From the NCBI GenBank assembly GCA_928212115.1, contig CAKMRJ010002223.1:306210954-306274953 (forward strand): 64,000 bases of DNA, in the 5' to 3' direction. The translations under genes were made by a program, and so were the position numbers. This stretch comes from Lactuca virosa (Eukaryota > Streptophyta > Magnoliopsida > Asterales > Asteraceae). Below the pieces are notes generated by a model, which saw only the letters and a program-made list of their open reading frames with translations, ran no database searches and had not been told where the DNA came from. Shown here piece after piece: positions 22,195-31,719 of this stretch (positions are counted from its first letter, which is position 1; every line of letters begins with the position of its first letter).

Positions 22195-22341
22195 GGAGAG
22201 AAAAAGTAGAGAGAAGGTAGAGAGAGTTTTCTAGAGAGAGAAAGAAGAGAGATGTGTGTGTGTTGGAGAATGAGAGTGTGAGAGAGATATGGGGAGAGAG
22301 GGATCCGATTTTAGGGGAGGAGAGGCTCTCTCTCTCTCTCT
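22195..22341. repeat. GA/CT-rich leader of solo LTR D
   Basis: GAGAGA-rich sequence changes to a short (CT)n at 22327-22341. It lies directly downstream of the minus-strand TATA box, a usual place for plant GA-rich leaders. The minus ORF through it is low-complexity. Confidence 0.7.
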
Positions 22342-22347
22342 TGTTTC

Positions 22348-22356
22348 TTTTATAAA
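22348..22356 (-). promoter_or_regulatory. TATA box of solo LTR D
   Basis: The minus strand reads TTTATAAAAG, 274 bp before the donor-like site at 22082. Confidence 0.6.
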
Positions 22357-23121
22357 AATTCAAATCTTTTATAAAAATATCCAACTTTTTATAAAATGTG
22401 CACCTTAACCTAGTTTTTATGCATAAAACTCTTGATTTTTGACTTATAAATCAAGGGTAAATGTTAATAACTAAATATTTATTTTTCATTGAATTTTATT
22501 TCATAATAATTATTATGATAAGATAATATTATAAGGTTCATAATTGTTTTTATAGGATTTTTAAGGTTAAAGTTTATAAATATGAGTTTTTAGGGCTTTT
22601 AGGGTTTTGGAGTTTAATAAACTTTGAATATCAAAATAAATAGAATATTTGAGACTTTAAATTATCTTATGGTATTATAACTCTTTTATAGTTATAAATA
22701 ATGTTTGTAATTTATTTTTATCGGTTTATTGGCATTCTATGTAGTGATTCCGAGATTCAAGCAAAATTGAGGAATCAAGTATACTAGTCCTAGTCTTCAA
22801 CTTTGACTTAAGTTTCTATGAGACTTTGACCTAATTTCTACTTCTAGGTCAAGTGCATGATGTGTGTATATGATTCATGAAATGTTGTTCGAGTCAAAGA
22901 GTGATCCAAATATGGATAGTCACTACAGCTTAGTAGATGTAGAATTCACATATCAAGGGTGAAATCTAAGTACACCATCCATTGTTTCTATCTGTTTCCA
23001 AGTTTCTAGTAGGTTATAACTTAGCTTCTAATTACTAAGTTTAATATGTGTTGTGCCTATATGTGCAACTAAGTTTATCAAATCTATAACTAACTCGAAT
23101 TTTGGCGGTTGTCACAGCTGG

Positions 23122-23649
23122 CACCCCCGGGAGTGGAAGGCATAGACGAAAGGCTCGCACACACCAACCTGGCCCAGCCCAACAGGCTTAGCGTCCGCTG
23201 GCGCCCTCGGGAGCGGAACGCACAGGCGAAAGGCTCGCGCCCGCCTAGAGATGCTCCCAGCTCCAAGACAAAAGAAATGGTCAGGAGAAAAGCAGGAGGA
23301 TCAGACCATTACCGTCAGAGCCAATAAGAGCGCCCTAACGGTTAAAGGCGCATGACTCTCCAATCAGTGCCCCTGATCCTGTCTCCCCAAAAAGCGATCT
23401 TGTCTGGTACGGATCAGGCAAGGGGGCTAGGTATAAAAGGATACGCTCTCAGACCTACGAGGTAAGCTCTCTGGACTCTCTAAGAGCGCACACCCAAAGA
23501 TCCCAAACACTCTCTAACTTGACCGTCGGAGCGTTCTTCCGGGAGCTCCTCTCGGAAAGCAGCTGACGGCCTTCTTTCTTTGTGATCTTGCAGAGGCAAT
23601 CGAGAATCCAAGTGAACAATACCGATCGAGCCAGTCCAAGGTCGCATCA
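23122..23649 (+). repeat. Tat-C right LTR, second part
   Basis: Collinear with 9799-10326 and ending GGTCGCATCA. The TATA box TATAAAAGG (23432-23440) is intact, unlike in the left LTR. CTGAT, the Tat-C target duplication, follows. Confidence 0.92.
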
Positions 23650-23654
23650 CTGAT

Positions 23655-24432
23655 TATAGTAGAGATGATTGTCTTTGTGATAATTGTCTAGAATGCCACT
23701 ATCTGTTATGCTTTATGTGCTAGTATGCTATGTTATTATGTGATAGTGGTAGGAGGGGTAGATGAGACCCTGTAGCCGGTTGAGATAAACCGGAGGGTAG
23801 GTCGGGCACCCCAGATATGTCTGAGTGTATGTTATGCTATGTATTATGTGGTAGTGGTAGGGGTGAAATAGTCCCCGTATCCGGTTGAGATAAACTGGAG
23901 GGTAGGTCGAGCACCCAGATATGCTTGACATGGGTAGGTCGGGCACCCCAGATATGACTGATAGGGTAGGTCGAGCACCCAGATATGCTTGACATGGGTA
24001 GGTACGGCACCCCAAATATGCTTGACAAGGTAGGTCGAGCACCCAGATATGCTTGACATGGGTAGTTCGGGCACCCCAGATATGCCTGACAGCGTAGGCC
24101 AGGCACCCAGATATGCCTAACAGTATATGTTTATGTGATATGATGGGGGAACTCGCTAAGCTTTGTGCTTACGGTTTTCAATTTTGGTTTCAGGTCCGTC
24201 TTCTTCGAAAGGTAAGGAGCCGACATGATAGCAGCGTATCACACACGATTTTCCGCACATGAGATCTATGGGAGATGTACTCTGACATTATTTTTATATG
24301 ACATGTTTTGAGATGTTTGATACATGGGTTTTGATTATGATATGAGATGACATTATCGATGTTTTCAGATTACCATTTTATAATTACTTAATTAAAAATG
24401 AAATTTTTGGTCATGAATTTTGGGATGTTACA
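23655..24432 (+). mobile_element. Gyp-B left LTR, 3' part
   Basis: Sequence resumes at the base corresponding to about 56235 of the right LTR and ends GGGATGTTACA. It carries the AGGTCGAGCACCCAGATATG-type minisatellite (about 23793-24122) and the GGTTTCAG|G acceptor-like site at 24193. Confidence 0.9.
23793..24122. repeat. ~32/65-bp minisatellite in Gyp-B left LTR
   Basis: GGTAGGTCGAGCACCCAGAT and GGTAGGTCGGGCACCCCAGA units alternate, giving a higher-order period near 65 bp. The right LTR has the same array (56377-56703). Confidence 0.85.
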
Positions 24433-24435
24433 AGT

Positions 24436-24448
24436 TGGTATCAGAGCC
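24436..24448 (+). promoter_or_regulatory. Gyp-B primer-binding site
   Basis: TGGTATCAGAGCC, complementary to the 3' end of initiator Met tRNA, lies three bases after the LTR end. Confidence 0.9.
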
Positions 24449-25262
24449 TTGATTTGAGGGATTTGGACACACCTTTAGGGGTGTATGGACTTAAATCGAT
24501 GGTTTGGAAAATTTTTACAAAGAAAACAGTTTTTCAAAAATTAAAATTAAGAGTTTTGAGAAAGAACGAGGTGTGTGATGCTTGCGATCGGCCGAGCTCA
24601 AGTAAGTTTTCCCCAAGATATTTATACATGTTTGTTATGATATATGATATGATTATGAGAACTGCATGCTAGATTGGGGCTAAGGATCTAGGAAGGATGC
24701 CTTATATGCCTATTGTATGTGTATGAGAACTTCATGCTAGATTAGGGCTAAGGATCAAGGAAGATGCCTTATATGCCTGATGTAAGTGCTTATTGAGCTG
24801 CATAATAGTACTGACTAGTCAGTGATATGATAGCCTGGTTAGGGTATGCTTGGTTTTGGTTACTCAATGCCTGAATGATGCTTGCTTTGTGCTTTTAGAA
24901 GTCCTAGTTATCTTTAACTAACTAGTAAACGAATATGTTAAGTTTCATATTATGAGGAATAAATAATTTCAGAAGGTTAGGTTTAGCCCTATTTCGCAGC
25001 TCTCATTTGAGTCTAACCATTGTAGGGAGAGACCTTTCATTCGAAGAATTATCTGGTCTTAGTGATATGTAATTGTATTCGCGAGCTAGTTAGGGAGAGA
25101 TAGCAGGGACGTCTTATGCAGATGATGGTGGATAGTGGGTTGGAGGTTACCCAAGGGTAAGCGTAGGATGAGATTAGTGCAGGGAGCAGTAGTAGTGAAA
25201 GGGACTTGATGAAGTCAAGGCAATCCTTGAGGAAAGTACAGATAGATGTGGAAGGTAGTATG
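24449..25262 (+). other. Gyp-B 5' leader with donor-like site
   Basis: Non-coding. TCAA|GTAAGT at 24602 is a strong splice-donor-like site; an acceptor-like TGTTTTGTTTCAG lies at 27759-27772, just before the gag ATG. A 68-bp duplication (24658-24725 and 24726-~24785) shares CATGCTAGATT and GATGCCTTATATGCC. Solo LTR E interrupts the leader at 25262. Confidence 0.55.
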
Positions 25263-25467
25263 TGTAACATCCCAAGGGTTAAGTTGCAATTTTGGGACCA
25301 TGAGAAGCCTAAGGGTTAAGTTGCAATTTTGGGACCAGGAGGAGTACGCTTCGCGTACATAAGGGTACACTAAGCGTACTAGGTGTGCCCTAGTACGCTG
25401 GGCGTACACTTGTGTACGCTGCGCGTACTCATGTCAGAAGGTAACCCTAATATTTAGGGTTTGGGGG

Positions 25468-25476
25468 CTATATAAG
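25468..25476 (+). promoter_or_regulatory. TATA box of solo LTR E
   Basis: CTATATAAG, 213 bp before the donor-like site at 25681 and about 43 bp after the upstream palindrome cluster. Confidence 0.6.
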
Positions 25477-26635
25477 CAACATTATGAGCACATAACCCTC
25501 CCTTACCTCAACCTCCACTACTTAGGGTTGTTTTCCCCAAACCCTAGCCATTTCCTTGAGTGTGTAAGCTTATTGAGTTTTTCTTGAGTGTTTTAAGAAG
25601 AAGGTGTTGCATCAAGGAGTTGGAGAAGAAGATTAATCTTGTAGATCTGAAGTTGGTTTGTGCCCTAGAAGCTCCAGAAGGTAAAAAGCTTCAAACTTTA
25701 TGCTTGAATGATATAGATCTATCCATTCTAGATTTATGGAACCATTCTTGTCCCAAAAGTCCCCAAGTTGGTGCATGTTATGATTTGGACGAAATGAGCT
25801 GTCCTTTCAGACTCTAGAAATGGTCCTAAGTGATAAAAATGATGTCCCAATGGCTGAAGGTGTCCCATGCATGTAGTAGAAGGGTCTTAATTGATTAAGA
25901 CCATGTATTAAGAACTTTCTGGACGTCCAAAGTGATAAAGCTCAAGACTTTATGGTTCTAAGGCACATTTGCTCGATAGATCTGAAATTTAGGCTTAAGT
26001 TCTTAAGCCATTAAGCACTTATAAGAATTTTAAGAACAGCTCGCGTACGCCCCACGAAAATCCAGTATGCCCAGTGTACTGGGTCAACCACCCCGATGGT
26101 GGTCAACACAAGGCGAAGTACGCCCAGCGTACTAGAGGAGTACGCCTCGCGTACGTCCTCTGTTGGGCTTTTGACATTTGGGCTTCAGGTTTTGGGTTGT
26201 TTGTGGACTGGTTGGATTTGGGCCTTTGCTGGACTTTATGAATATGATGTTTTGGGCCAAGTTTTGAAAATGGATCTTGGAATTAGGACCAATTAGGGAG
26301 TAGGGCCCAATTTGGAAGATTGGGCCAATAATGGGCTTTATATATGTGGGCTTGTGGATCATGGATTTGGTATTGGGCCTTGGCCCAAATTAGAGCAAAG
26401 GAAAAATGGACTATGAATAGTTTTAGGACTCTTGGTCAAGATTGATATTCCTATTTATTGACTTAATATTCTTTGTTTGGATAGTTCGGGATTTTTGGTG
26501 AGACAATGATTCGGGAGTTTGATCTTCAGTTCAGATCGACATTGCGAGGTGAGTTATCCTCACTGTACTCAAGGGTCTAAGGCACCAAGGCCAGCCCTTT
26601 GATTTGTTATTTGGAATTGATACTGTTATGATATG

Positions 26636-26820
26636 TTAGATCAGTATCCTGGTAGATAGGATGGTTATATGTCGGTATGCTCTGTTAGATCGGTATCCTG
26701 GTAGATAGGATGGTTATACGTTGGTACGCTCTCTTAGATCGGTATCCTGGTAGATAGGATGGTTATATGTTGGTATGCTCTGTTAGATCGGTATCCTTGT
26801 AGATAGGATGTGGTTATGCT
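26636..26820. repeat. 49-bp tandem repeat, ~3.8 copies
   Basis: Units start at 26636, 26685, 26734 and 26783, each TTAGATCGGTATCCTGGTAG then ATAGGATGGTTATA. Period is exactly 49 bp. Confidence 0.92.
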
Positions 26821-26999
26821 TAGAGACCTGTAGTTTGGTTTGACTGTCTGTATGCTGGTAGGAGATTACTTGTTGTATGTGCACATAAATGATTGGTAGT
26901 AGAGGGTATTCTATCCCGAGGATGATAGGACCCTTGTATGTTGTCTCTATAGTCTGTTATATGATTATCTGATATAGGTGCACATGTTTTATTGGTTAT

Positions 27000-27370
27000 G
27001 GGTATTCCAACCCAATGGTTGTGGGCTGTGAGTATTCCATCCCGAGGATGATTGGACTCATAGTATGTGGGCATTCCAACCCGATGGTTGTGGGCCTGGG
27101 GTATTCCATCCTGATGGATGATCGGACCCATAGTATCTGTTATATATGTATTGTGTGTGGGCATTCCAACCCGATGGTTGTGGGCCGAGAGTATTCCATC
27201 CCGAGGATGATTGGACTCATAGCAGGTGGGCATTCCAACCCGATGGTTGTGGGCCTGGGGTATTCCAACCCAATGGTTGATTGGACCCATAGTATGTTGG
27301 CATTCTAACCCGATGGTTGGGGGGCCTGGGGTATTCCATCCCGACAGATGATTGGACCCATAGTATGTTG
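27000..27370. repeat. ~70-bp tandem repeat in solo LTR E, ~5 copies
   Basis: Units contain GGCATTCCAACCCGATGG then TATTCCATCCCG and GGACCCATAGTATG. It ends 90 bp before the acceptor-like site. ORFs on both strands here are repeat artefacts. Confidence 0.88.
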
Positions 27371-27773
27371 TTTGTTATTATATGTGTATTATATTGTGTA
27401 TGGGTATTTTGGGGGTAACTCACTAAGCCTTCGAACTTACATTTATCGATTATTGTTGCAGGTGTAGCGGATGACCGCGGGAAGGCGAAGGCGTGACCGT
27501 ACACATCCTCACATTTTATGATTTCGATTTCTGGGATACTCTGATATGAAACTATTTTGGAAACCTTTTTGTAATAACTCATGATTTGAATTGTTTGAAA
27601 AAGTTTTAAATTGGCTTGATTTTTATGGATGTTACAGTATGGGCCCATACTACTGAAAGCAGAGGATCTGTACTCGAGTCAAAGAGGGCTGAGATAGAAC
27701 CAGGGAACTTGTAGAGTGTGTGAGACCTCTCGAGGATATGTATGACCCTAATGACTATGTGTTTTGTTTCAGA

Positions 27774-28417
27774 ATGGTGGTGACACGTCACGGAGCAGGA
27801 GGTTCAGGGTCTGGGTCAGGTTCAGGTTCAGGTTCAGGTGCAGGTTCCGAGCCAGTTGATGACGGATTACGCGAGTTCATCGCATCTGAGATTACGAGAG
27901 GCATCCTTGAGGCGACCCCAGTGATTTTCGGGTCGATCATGGAAGGGATCATCGAGTTGATGGAGGAGCGCCTCAGGGCGTTCAGGGGGGACATGGCAGC
28001 TGGCTAGTCCGGGACACACATGCTCTCCTTCAAGGATTTCAGGGGATGCGGTACGCCAGACTTTCACGGGGTGAAGGACCCCATCGTGGCTAGAAGATGG
28101 ATTGCAGACATCGAGTCTGCAGAGTTGACGAGCTGCTACCCTGAGGGGTCGAAGCTCAGGTATGTTGCTGGATGTTTGAGAAACAGAGCTAGAGACTGGT
28201 GGGAGGCAGTCAATGATTCGTTGGGAGCCCCAGCCATTCAGGCTATGACCTGGTCGAACTTTGTGACCAGGTTTAGGGCTGAGTTTGCGCCAACTGTGGA
28301 GATTCAGCAGCTAGCAAGGGAGTTTCTTGATATGAGACAGAGGACTGAGTCAGTGGCTGAGATTACCGCCAAGTTTAGGGAGAGGGCCTTACTGGTACCT
28401 AAGTATACCTAAGTATA
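27774..28417 (+). pseudogene. gag: Gyp-B gag, N-terminal part
   Basis: ATG 27774 (MVVTRHGAGG) follows an acceptor-like TTTGTTTCAG. A Gly/Ser dipeptide stretch is followed by a helical segment, then a TAG at 28005-28007 in the same frame. The frame continues with FKDFRGCGTPDFHGVKDPI and the gag core RARDWWEAVNDSLG and FVTRFRAEFAP, ending EFLDMRQRTESVAEITAKF. Solo LTR F inserted at 28417. The start is chosen because the protein begins like other Tekay-type gags at this Met, although the frame is open upstream. Confidence 0.85.
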
Positions 28418-28859
28418 TGTAACACCCGCAGATTCGGGTAAGTCAATTTAGAGACAATAAGCGTCAAAAAATAACTTTTTTTGATTATTTAGAATAAATA
28501 ATCTTGACCAACTTATAGTATATGTCACAAGGGTTCCGTACATATAAAGAACGTTGAAATCTGAGTTATAACAAAGAAGTTATTACTCGTCGAAGTTTTA
28601 CGGCAAAACCGGCACGACACCGGGAATCGTAAAAAGTGAATTTACGATAAAATACTTTCTAGCCTTAGCGATCTAAACGAAATTCGTAGCATATGTTAAA
28701 CCGAGAGTGTGCATAAAAAGAACGTCAAAATCTGACTTCGTATGAGGAAGTTATGATTTTTCTAAGATTTAGCATAGCAGTGCACAACCCAAAATTTGAA
28801 TTTTAGATCGGTCAATTTTTAACCAAAACAGTCTAAATAAGAATTTAAGATCTCGTTAA

Positions 28860-29240
28860 TAGGAGCTCAACGATAAAAAGACAATAAAACACAGAGCTCG
28901 TATGCGAAAGATATGGATGAAACTTAGTCCCTACTTTCAAGCGCAGGAAATTCGATACAGATATGTAAATTCGAGAAAAAATGAGAATTAGCCGATGGAG
29001 TCTAAATGAAAGTTGTAGTACTCATAAATACCAACGCGTGGATATAAAGAACATCGAGAATAGAGCTCGTATGTTAAAGATATAGACGAAACTTGGTCGC
29101 TACTCTTCGAGCGCGATAAATTCGATACAGTTTTGTAAATCTGAGATAGATGGAGAATTAGCTGACGGCGTCTAAATGAAAGTTGAAGTACTCGTAAATA
29201 CCAACGCGAGGATATAAATAAAGTCAAAAATGGAGTTCGT
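28860..29240. repeat. ~170-bp tandem repeat in solo LTR F U3, ~2.2 copies
   Basis: GAGCTCGTATG followed by AAGATAT recurs at 28894 and 29063, with a partial GAGTTCGTATG at 29235. Shared text includes TCTAAATGAAAGTTG and AATACCAACGCG. Confidence 0.75.
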
Positions 29241-29492
29241 ATGAACGATTTATAATTTTTAATAGCACATTTACGTATTAAAATAAAGTGTAAATCATAT
29301 ATACGTATACATATATATACATATGTATATATCATTAGAAAGGTATCGACGATGCGGTCGTTATAAGACTAGTGTTGAGTACTTTCAACATTAGTTTAGT
29401 AAAAATATCATTAAATCTATTTAAAATAGTATTATAAAGGGGTGTTTAGTCATTTAAGTAAATATAGAGGGTGATTTTTGAAAATTCAATTA

Positions 29493-29503
29493 CTATAAAT
29501 AAG
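29493..29503 (+). promoter_or_regulatory. TATA box of solo LTR F
   Basis: CTATAAATAAG, 227 bp before the donor-like GTAAGTAAG at 29720. Confidence 0.6.
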
Positions 29504-30370
29504 AGCCTCTAGCCTCTCATATTTCTTACACCATTCTCTTGATTCAAGAGTCTTTCCCTTCTTATCCCCCGAGCATTTCGGTCCCTCGTGATTCGACTTC
29601 TCTTTCTGTAGTTTTACTATAGTAACGTGAGTGCTGAAGCGCTGCAAGAATCTTTCTTAGAAAGATTCAGCGACGAAGTTTTGCCCCTGCAGAGCCCGAC
29701 TCCTAGCTAAAACTCCCTTGTAAGTAAGTTATGCTTACCCTATTTTAGATATAGCTTATATTTAAAACTAGTATTGTTATTATGAACTTATAATAAATAT
29801 TTTGGTTAGTATTATGACTTATGTAAGTGTCGTTATAATATCTTTTTAACTACCCGCGGTACGGGGAATCTAGTTTAAAGGGCCGCATAGGGTTGTTGGA
29901 TTTCAGAAGTGCTATATGCCAAAATGGTCCTGCCCTCCGGTGTTTTATGTCTGGCCTGTGTCTGTACATAGTGGTTGGAAAATATTGTTTAACGCTTATA
30001 TAATAATAATAATGCTAAGACTAATAATTAGTCACGGTAAATATTAGACTAAAATCTAGTGGTAATAATACTAGGTTTCGTCGAATAAAATTATATTGTT
30101 AAGAAGCGAAGCGCTGTCCGAGTTTGGAATCATCACTTTAACAAGGGAGTGCATAGTTACTTTCATCTTACACATAGATATGAAGTATTTCATATAAATT
30201 ACGTGCTATGTGTGCATATTATTTGAATACTTGCTTTCTATTTTGGATGAACGATTTTATACATGTTTTAAATGATTTAAACTGTATATGTATTTTATAT
30301 CTACGAATATGTTGGGTAAAACATGGGTAGATGAACGATGAGAGATGAAAGATGGTATGAGTAAACATTA

Positions 30371-30585
30371 GCAGCTATCGACTTAGTGCCTAATAAATAA
30401 TATCGGTAGCTATGGACTTAGTGCCTATTAGATAAACACTGGTAGCTATGGACTTAGTACCTGTTAGACAAACGCTGGTAGCTATGGACTTAGTGCCCGA
30501 TAAATGAAGATTAGCAGCTATGGATTTAGTGCTTTACGAACGAGCATTGGCAGCTATGGACTTAGTGCCTGTCATATGAACCCTG
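30371..30585. repeat. 36-bp minisatellite, 6 copies
   Basis: Units start near 30371, 30406, 30442, 30478, 30514 and 30550, each GTAGCTATGGACTTAGTGCC plus a variable AT-rich remainder. Not a CRISPR: plant LTR context and similar remainder sequences. Confidence 0.92.
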
Positions 30586-31072
30586 GAAGTGATGGACTTC
30601 GGAATGCACGAATGCAGGATAGATGATTCTTAGGGCAGACCCTTAGGAATAACGAAGATAATGGGGATGGGTAATTGGGTTAATTGTTTGATGATTAAAT
30701 ATAATAATTATATTATTGTGGGTTGAAAACCCTATGTACTCACCAGGTTTCCCAACCTGACCCACTCAGTTTATTTGTATTACAGGTGTCGATATGAAGT
30801 TACATTACACTGAGAGATTAACGAGACATAAATCACTAGTGATAATGAATGTAAGTTCTGTTTATGCTTATGTTTCTATATTTACGATGAAATCCCAATG
30901 TTTTAAAATGAACAAAATACATTTCTTCGAAGATGCTTTGATAACTTATTTATCATGTTTTTTTAGGAACAAATTCCGCAACTCTTTTCGTTAAAAGGTT
31001 ACTCTGATTTTCAAAATAAAGCATAAACAAATTGGTCTTTTCTGGTCGTGACAATGGGGATGTCACAGTATA

Positions 31073-31650
31073 TGGGTGACGAGGAGATGAGGAAGACCCG
31101 GTACCATGACATGTTGAGAGCTGACATTCAGAAACATGTAATCTATTCAGCATGTCCGACCTTGGAGGATATGATAGCCAGGGCACGAGAGAGGGAGATT
31201 AACATACAACACGTGAGGAAGAGGAAGGCAGAGGCTGGGCAGGCGACTGGGGTTTCGGCGAAGAAACCCAAGGGATCTGACTCGAGGTCAAAGGGTCACC
31301 AAGGCTGGAGTCGCTGTGGGAAATGCGGCAGGCCACATGACGGAGTATGTAGAGAGCTGGGGGATCGGGCTGCTATAAGTGTAGAAAGACTGGGCACTTT
31401 AGCAAGGATTGCACATCCCCTACCCCCACTATCCAGACATCAGACCTGATTTGCTTTCATTGCAATCAGAGGGGCCACAAAAATGCCAACTGCCCGAGAT
31501 TGACATCAGGAGCGCCAGTGACAGCGCCAGCTCCAGCAACCCTGCAGATCACAGATGGCCGACTGAGCAAGACAGATGCTCTAGTGATGAGGAGTCGAGC
31601 CTTCCGGTTGACCGCGGAGGAGGCGCATGCCGCACCGGATGTGGTGGCGG
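31073..31650 (+). pseudogene. gag: Gyp-B gag, C-terminal part with two zinc knuckles
   Basis: The frame resumes after solo LTR F with DEEMRKTRYHDMLRADIQ and CPTLEDMIARAREREI. A basic region precedes CGKCGRPHDGVC at 31315. A frameshift near 31360 moves the reading frame; in the next frame come two CCHC-type zinc knuckles, CYKCRKTGHFSKDC and CFHCNQRGHKNANC. These bind genomic RNA during packaging. The frame then reaches PDVVAG at 31650, where the candidate intron begins. Confidence 0.8.
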
Positions 31651-31719
31651 GTATGTTTTCTTCTCCCTAACTTTTATTATATGTCAGTTTGATATTTATA
31701 TCTTATGTGTTTTGTTTAG
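31651..31719 (+). other. Candidate 69-bp intron between gag and protease of Gyp-B
   Basis: The stretch opens GTATGTTTTC, is T-rich throughout and closes TGTTTTGTTTAG. Splicing joins GATGTGGTGGCGG to GATTATTC in frame, giving DVVAG-LFNVNGIP, which runs straight into the protease. Unspliced, the gag frame meets TAA within nine codons. Confidence 0.65.

Larger units (their letters stand above)
19073..23116 (-). mobile_element. Solo LTR D, ~4.0 kb Gypsy LTR on the minus strand
   Basis: It starts TGTCACACCCCG and ends GGTTGTCACA, with TSD GCTGG on both sides. On the minus strand it reads TGTGACAACC...GGGTGTGACA. A TATA box (22356-22348) followed by a GAAG|GTAAAATC donor-like site at 22082 and a TTTTTCAG|G acceptor-like site at 19290 show minus orientation. 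There is no PBS, PPT or ORF, so it is a solo LTR. 20200-21900 is very AT-rich and otherwise featureless. Confidence 0.88.
9715..23649 (+). mobile_element. Tat-C: Tat-lineage Gypsy element with antisense gene
   Basis: It begins TGATGACGTGCC and ends GGTCGCATCA, flanked by CTGAT at 9710-9714 and 23650-23654. LTRs are 612 bp each (9715-10326, and 18989-19072 joined to 23122-23649 once solo LTR D is removed). The primer site starts TTTGGCGCCATCCG, like many Tat elements. gag, protease-RT-RNase H-second RNase H-integrase and an antisense spliced gene follow in that order. The archaeal-type second RNase H and the antisense ORF between pol and 3' LTR are typical of the Tat lineage (Retand, Grande, RIRE2). 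By eye the LTRs differ at about 20 of 612 positions. Without solo LTR D it is about 9.9 kb. Confidence 0.92.
25263..27636 (+). mobile_element. Solo LTR E, 2374-bp Gypsy LTR
   Basis: It starts TGTAACATCCC and ends GGATGTTACA, flanked by GTATG (25258-25262 and 27637-27641). Landmarks are a GTACGC...GCGTAC palindrome cluster at 25346-25425, TATA CTATATAAG at 25468, donor-like GAAG|GTAAAAAG at 25681, a second palindrome cluster at 26040-26155, two minisatellites (26636-26820 and about 27000-27370) and acceptor-like TTGTTGCAG|G at 27461. There are no coding genes; the ORFs are repeat-driven. It shares palindrome type and general layout with the Gyp-A LTR but is a different sequence. Confidence 0.9.
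28418..31067 (+). mobile_element. Solo LTR F, 2650-bp Gypsy LTR
   Basis: It starts TGTAACACCCGC and ends GGGATGTCACA, with TSD GTATA at 28413-28417 and 31068-31072. TATA CTATAAATAAG lies at 29493, donor-like TTG|GTAAG-type GTAAGTAAG at 29720, a 36-bp minisatellite at 30371-30585, a TACTCACCAG block at 30737 and acceptor-like TTGTATTACAG|G at 30785. There is no PBS, PPT or gene. It interrupts the Gyp-B gag. Confidence 0.9.

Noticed and set aside
22163..22384. 73-codon minus-strand ORF
   Set aside because: Derived from GA/CT-rich leader sequence of solo LTR D.
23728..24106. Minus-strand ORFs with repeated ARPTL/QAYLG text (also 56311-56809)
   Set aside because: Translations of the Gyp-B LTR minisatellite.
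26820..27308. Repeat proteins on both strands in solo LTR E
   Set aside because: Translations of the ~70-bp minisatellite; no start context or homology.
30371..30585. CRISPR-like array
   Set aside because: Regular 36-bp periodicity, but the 'spacers' are short, similar AT-rich variants and the context is a plant LTR; no Cas genes.
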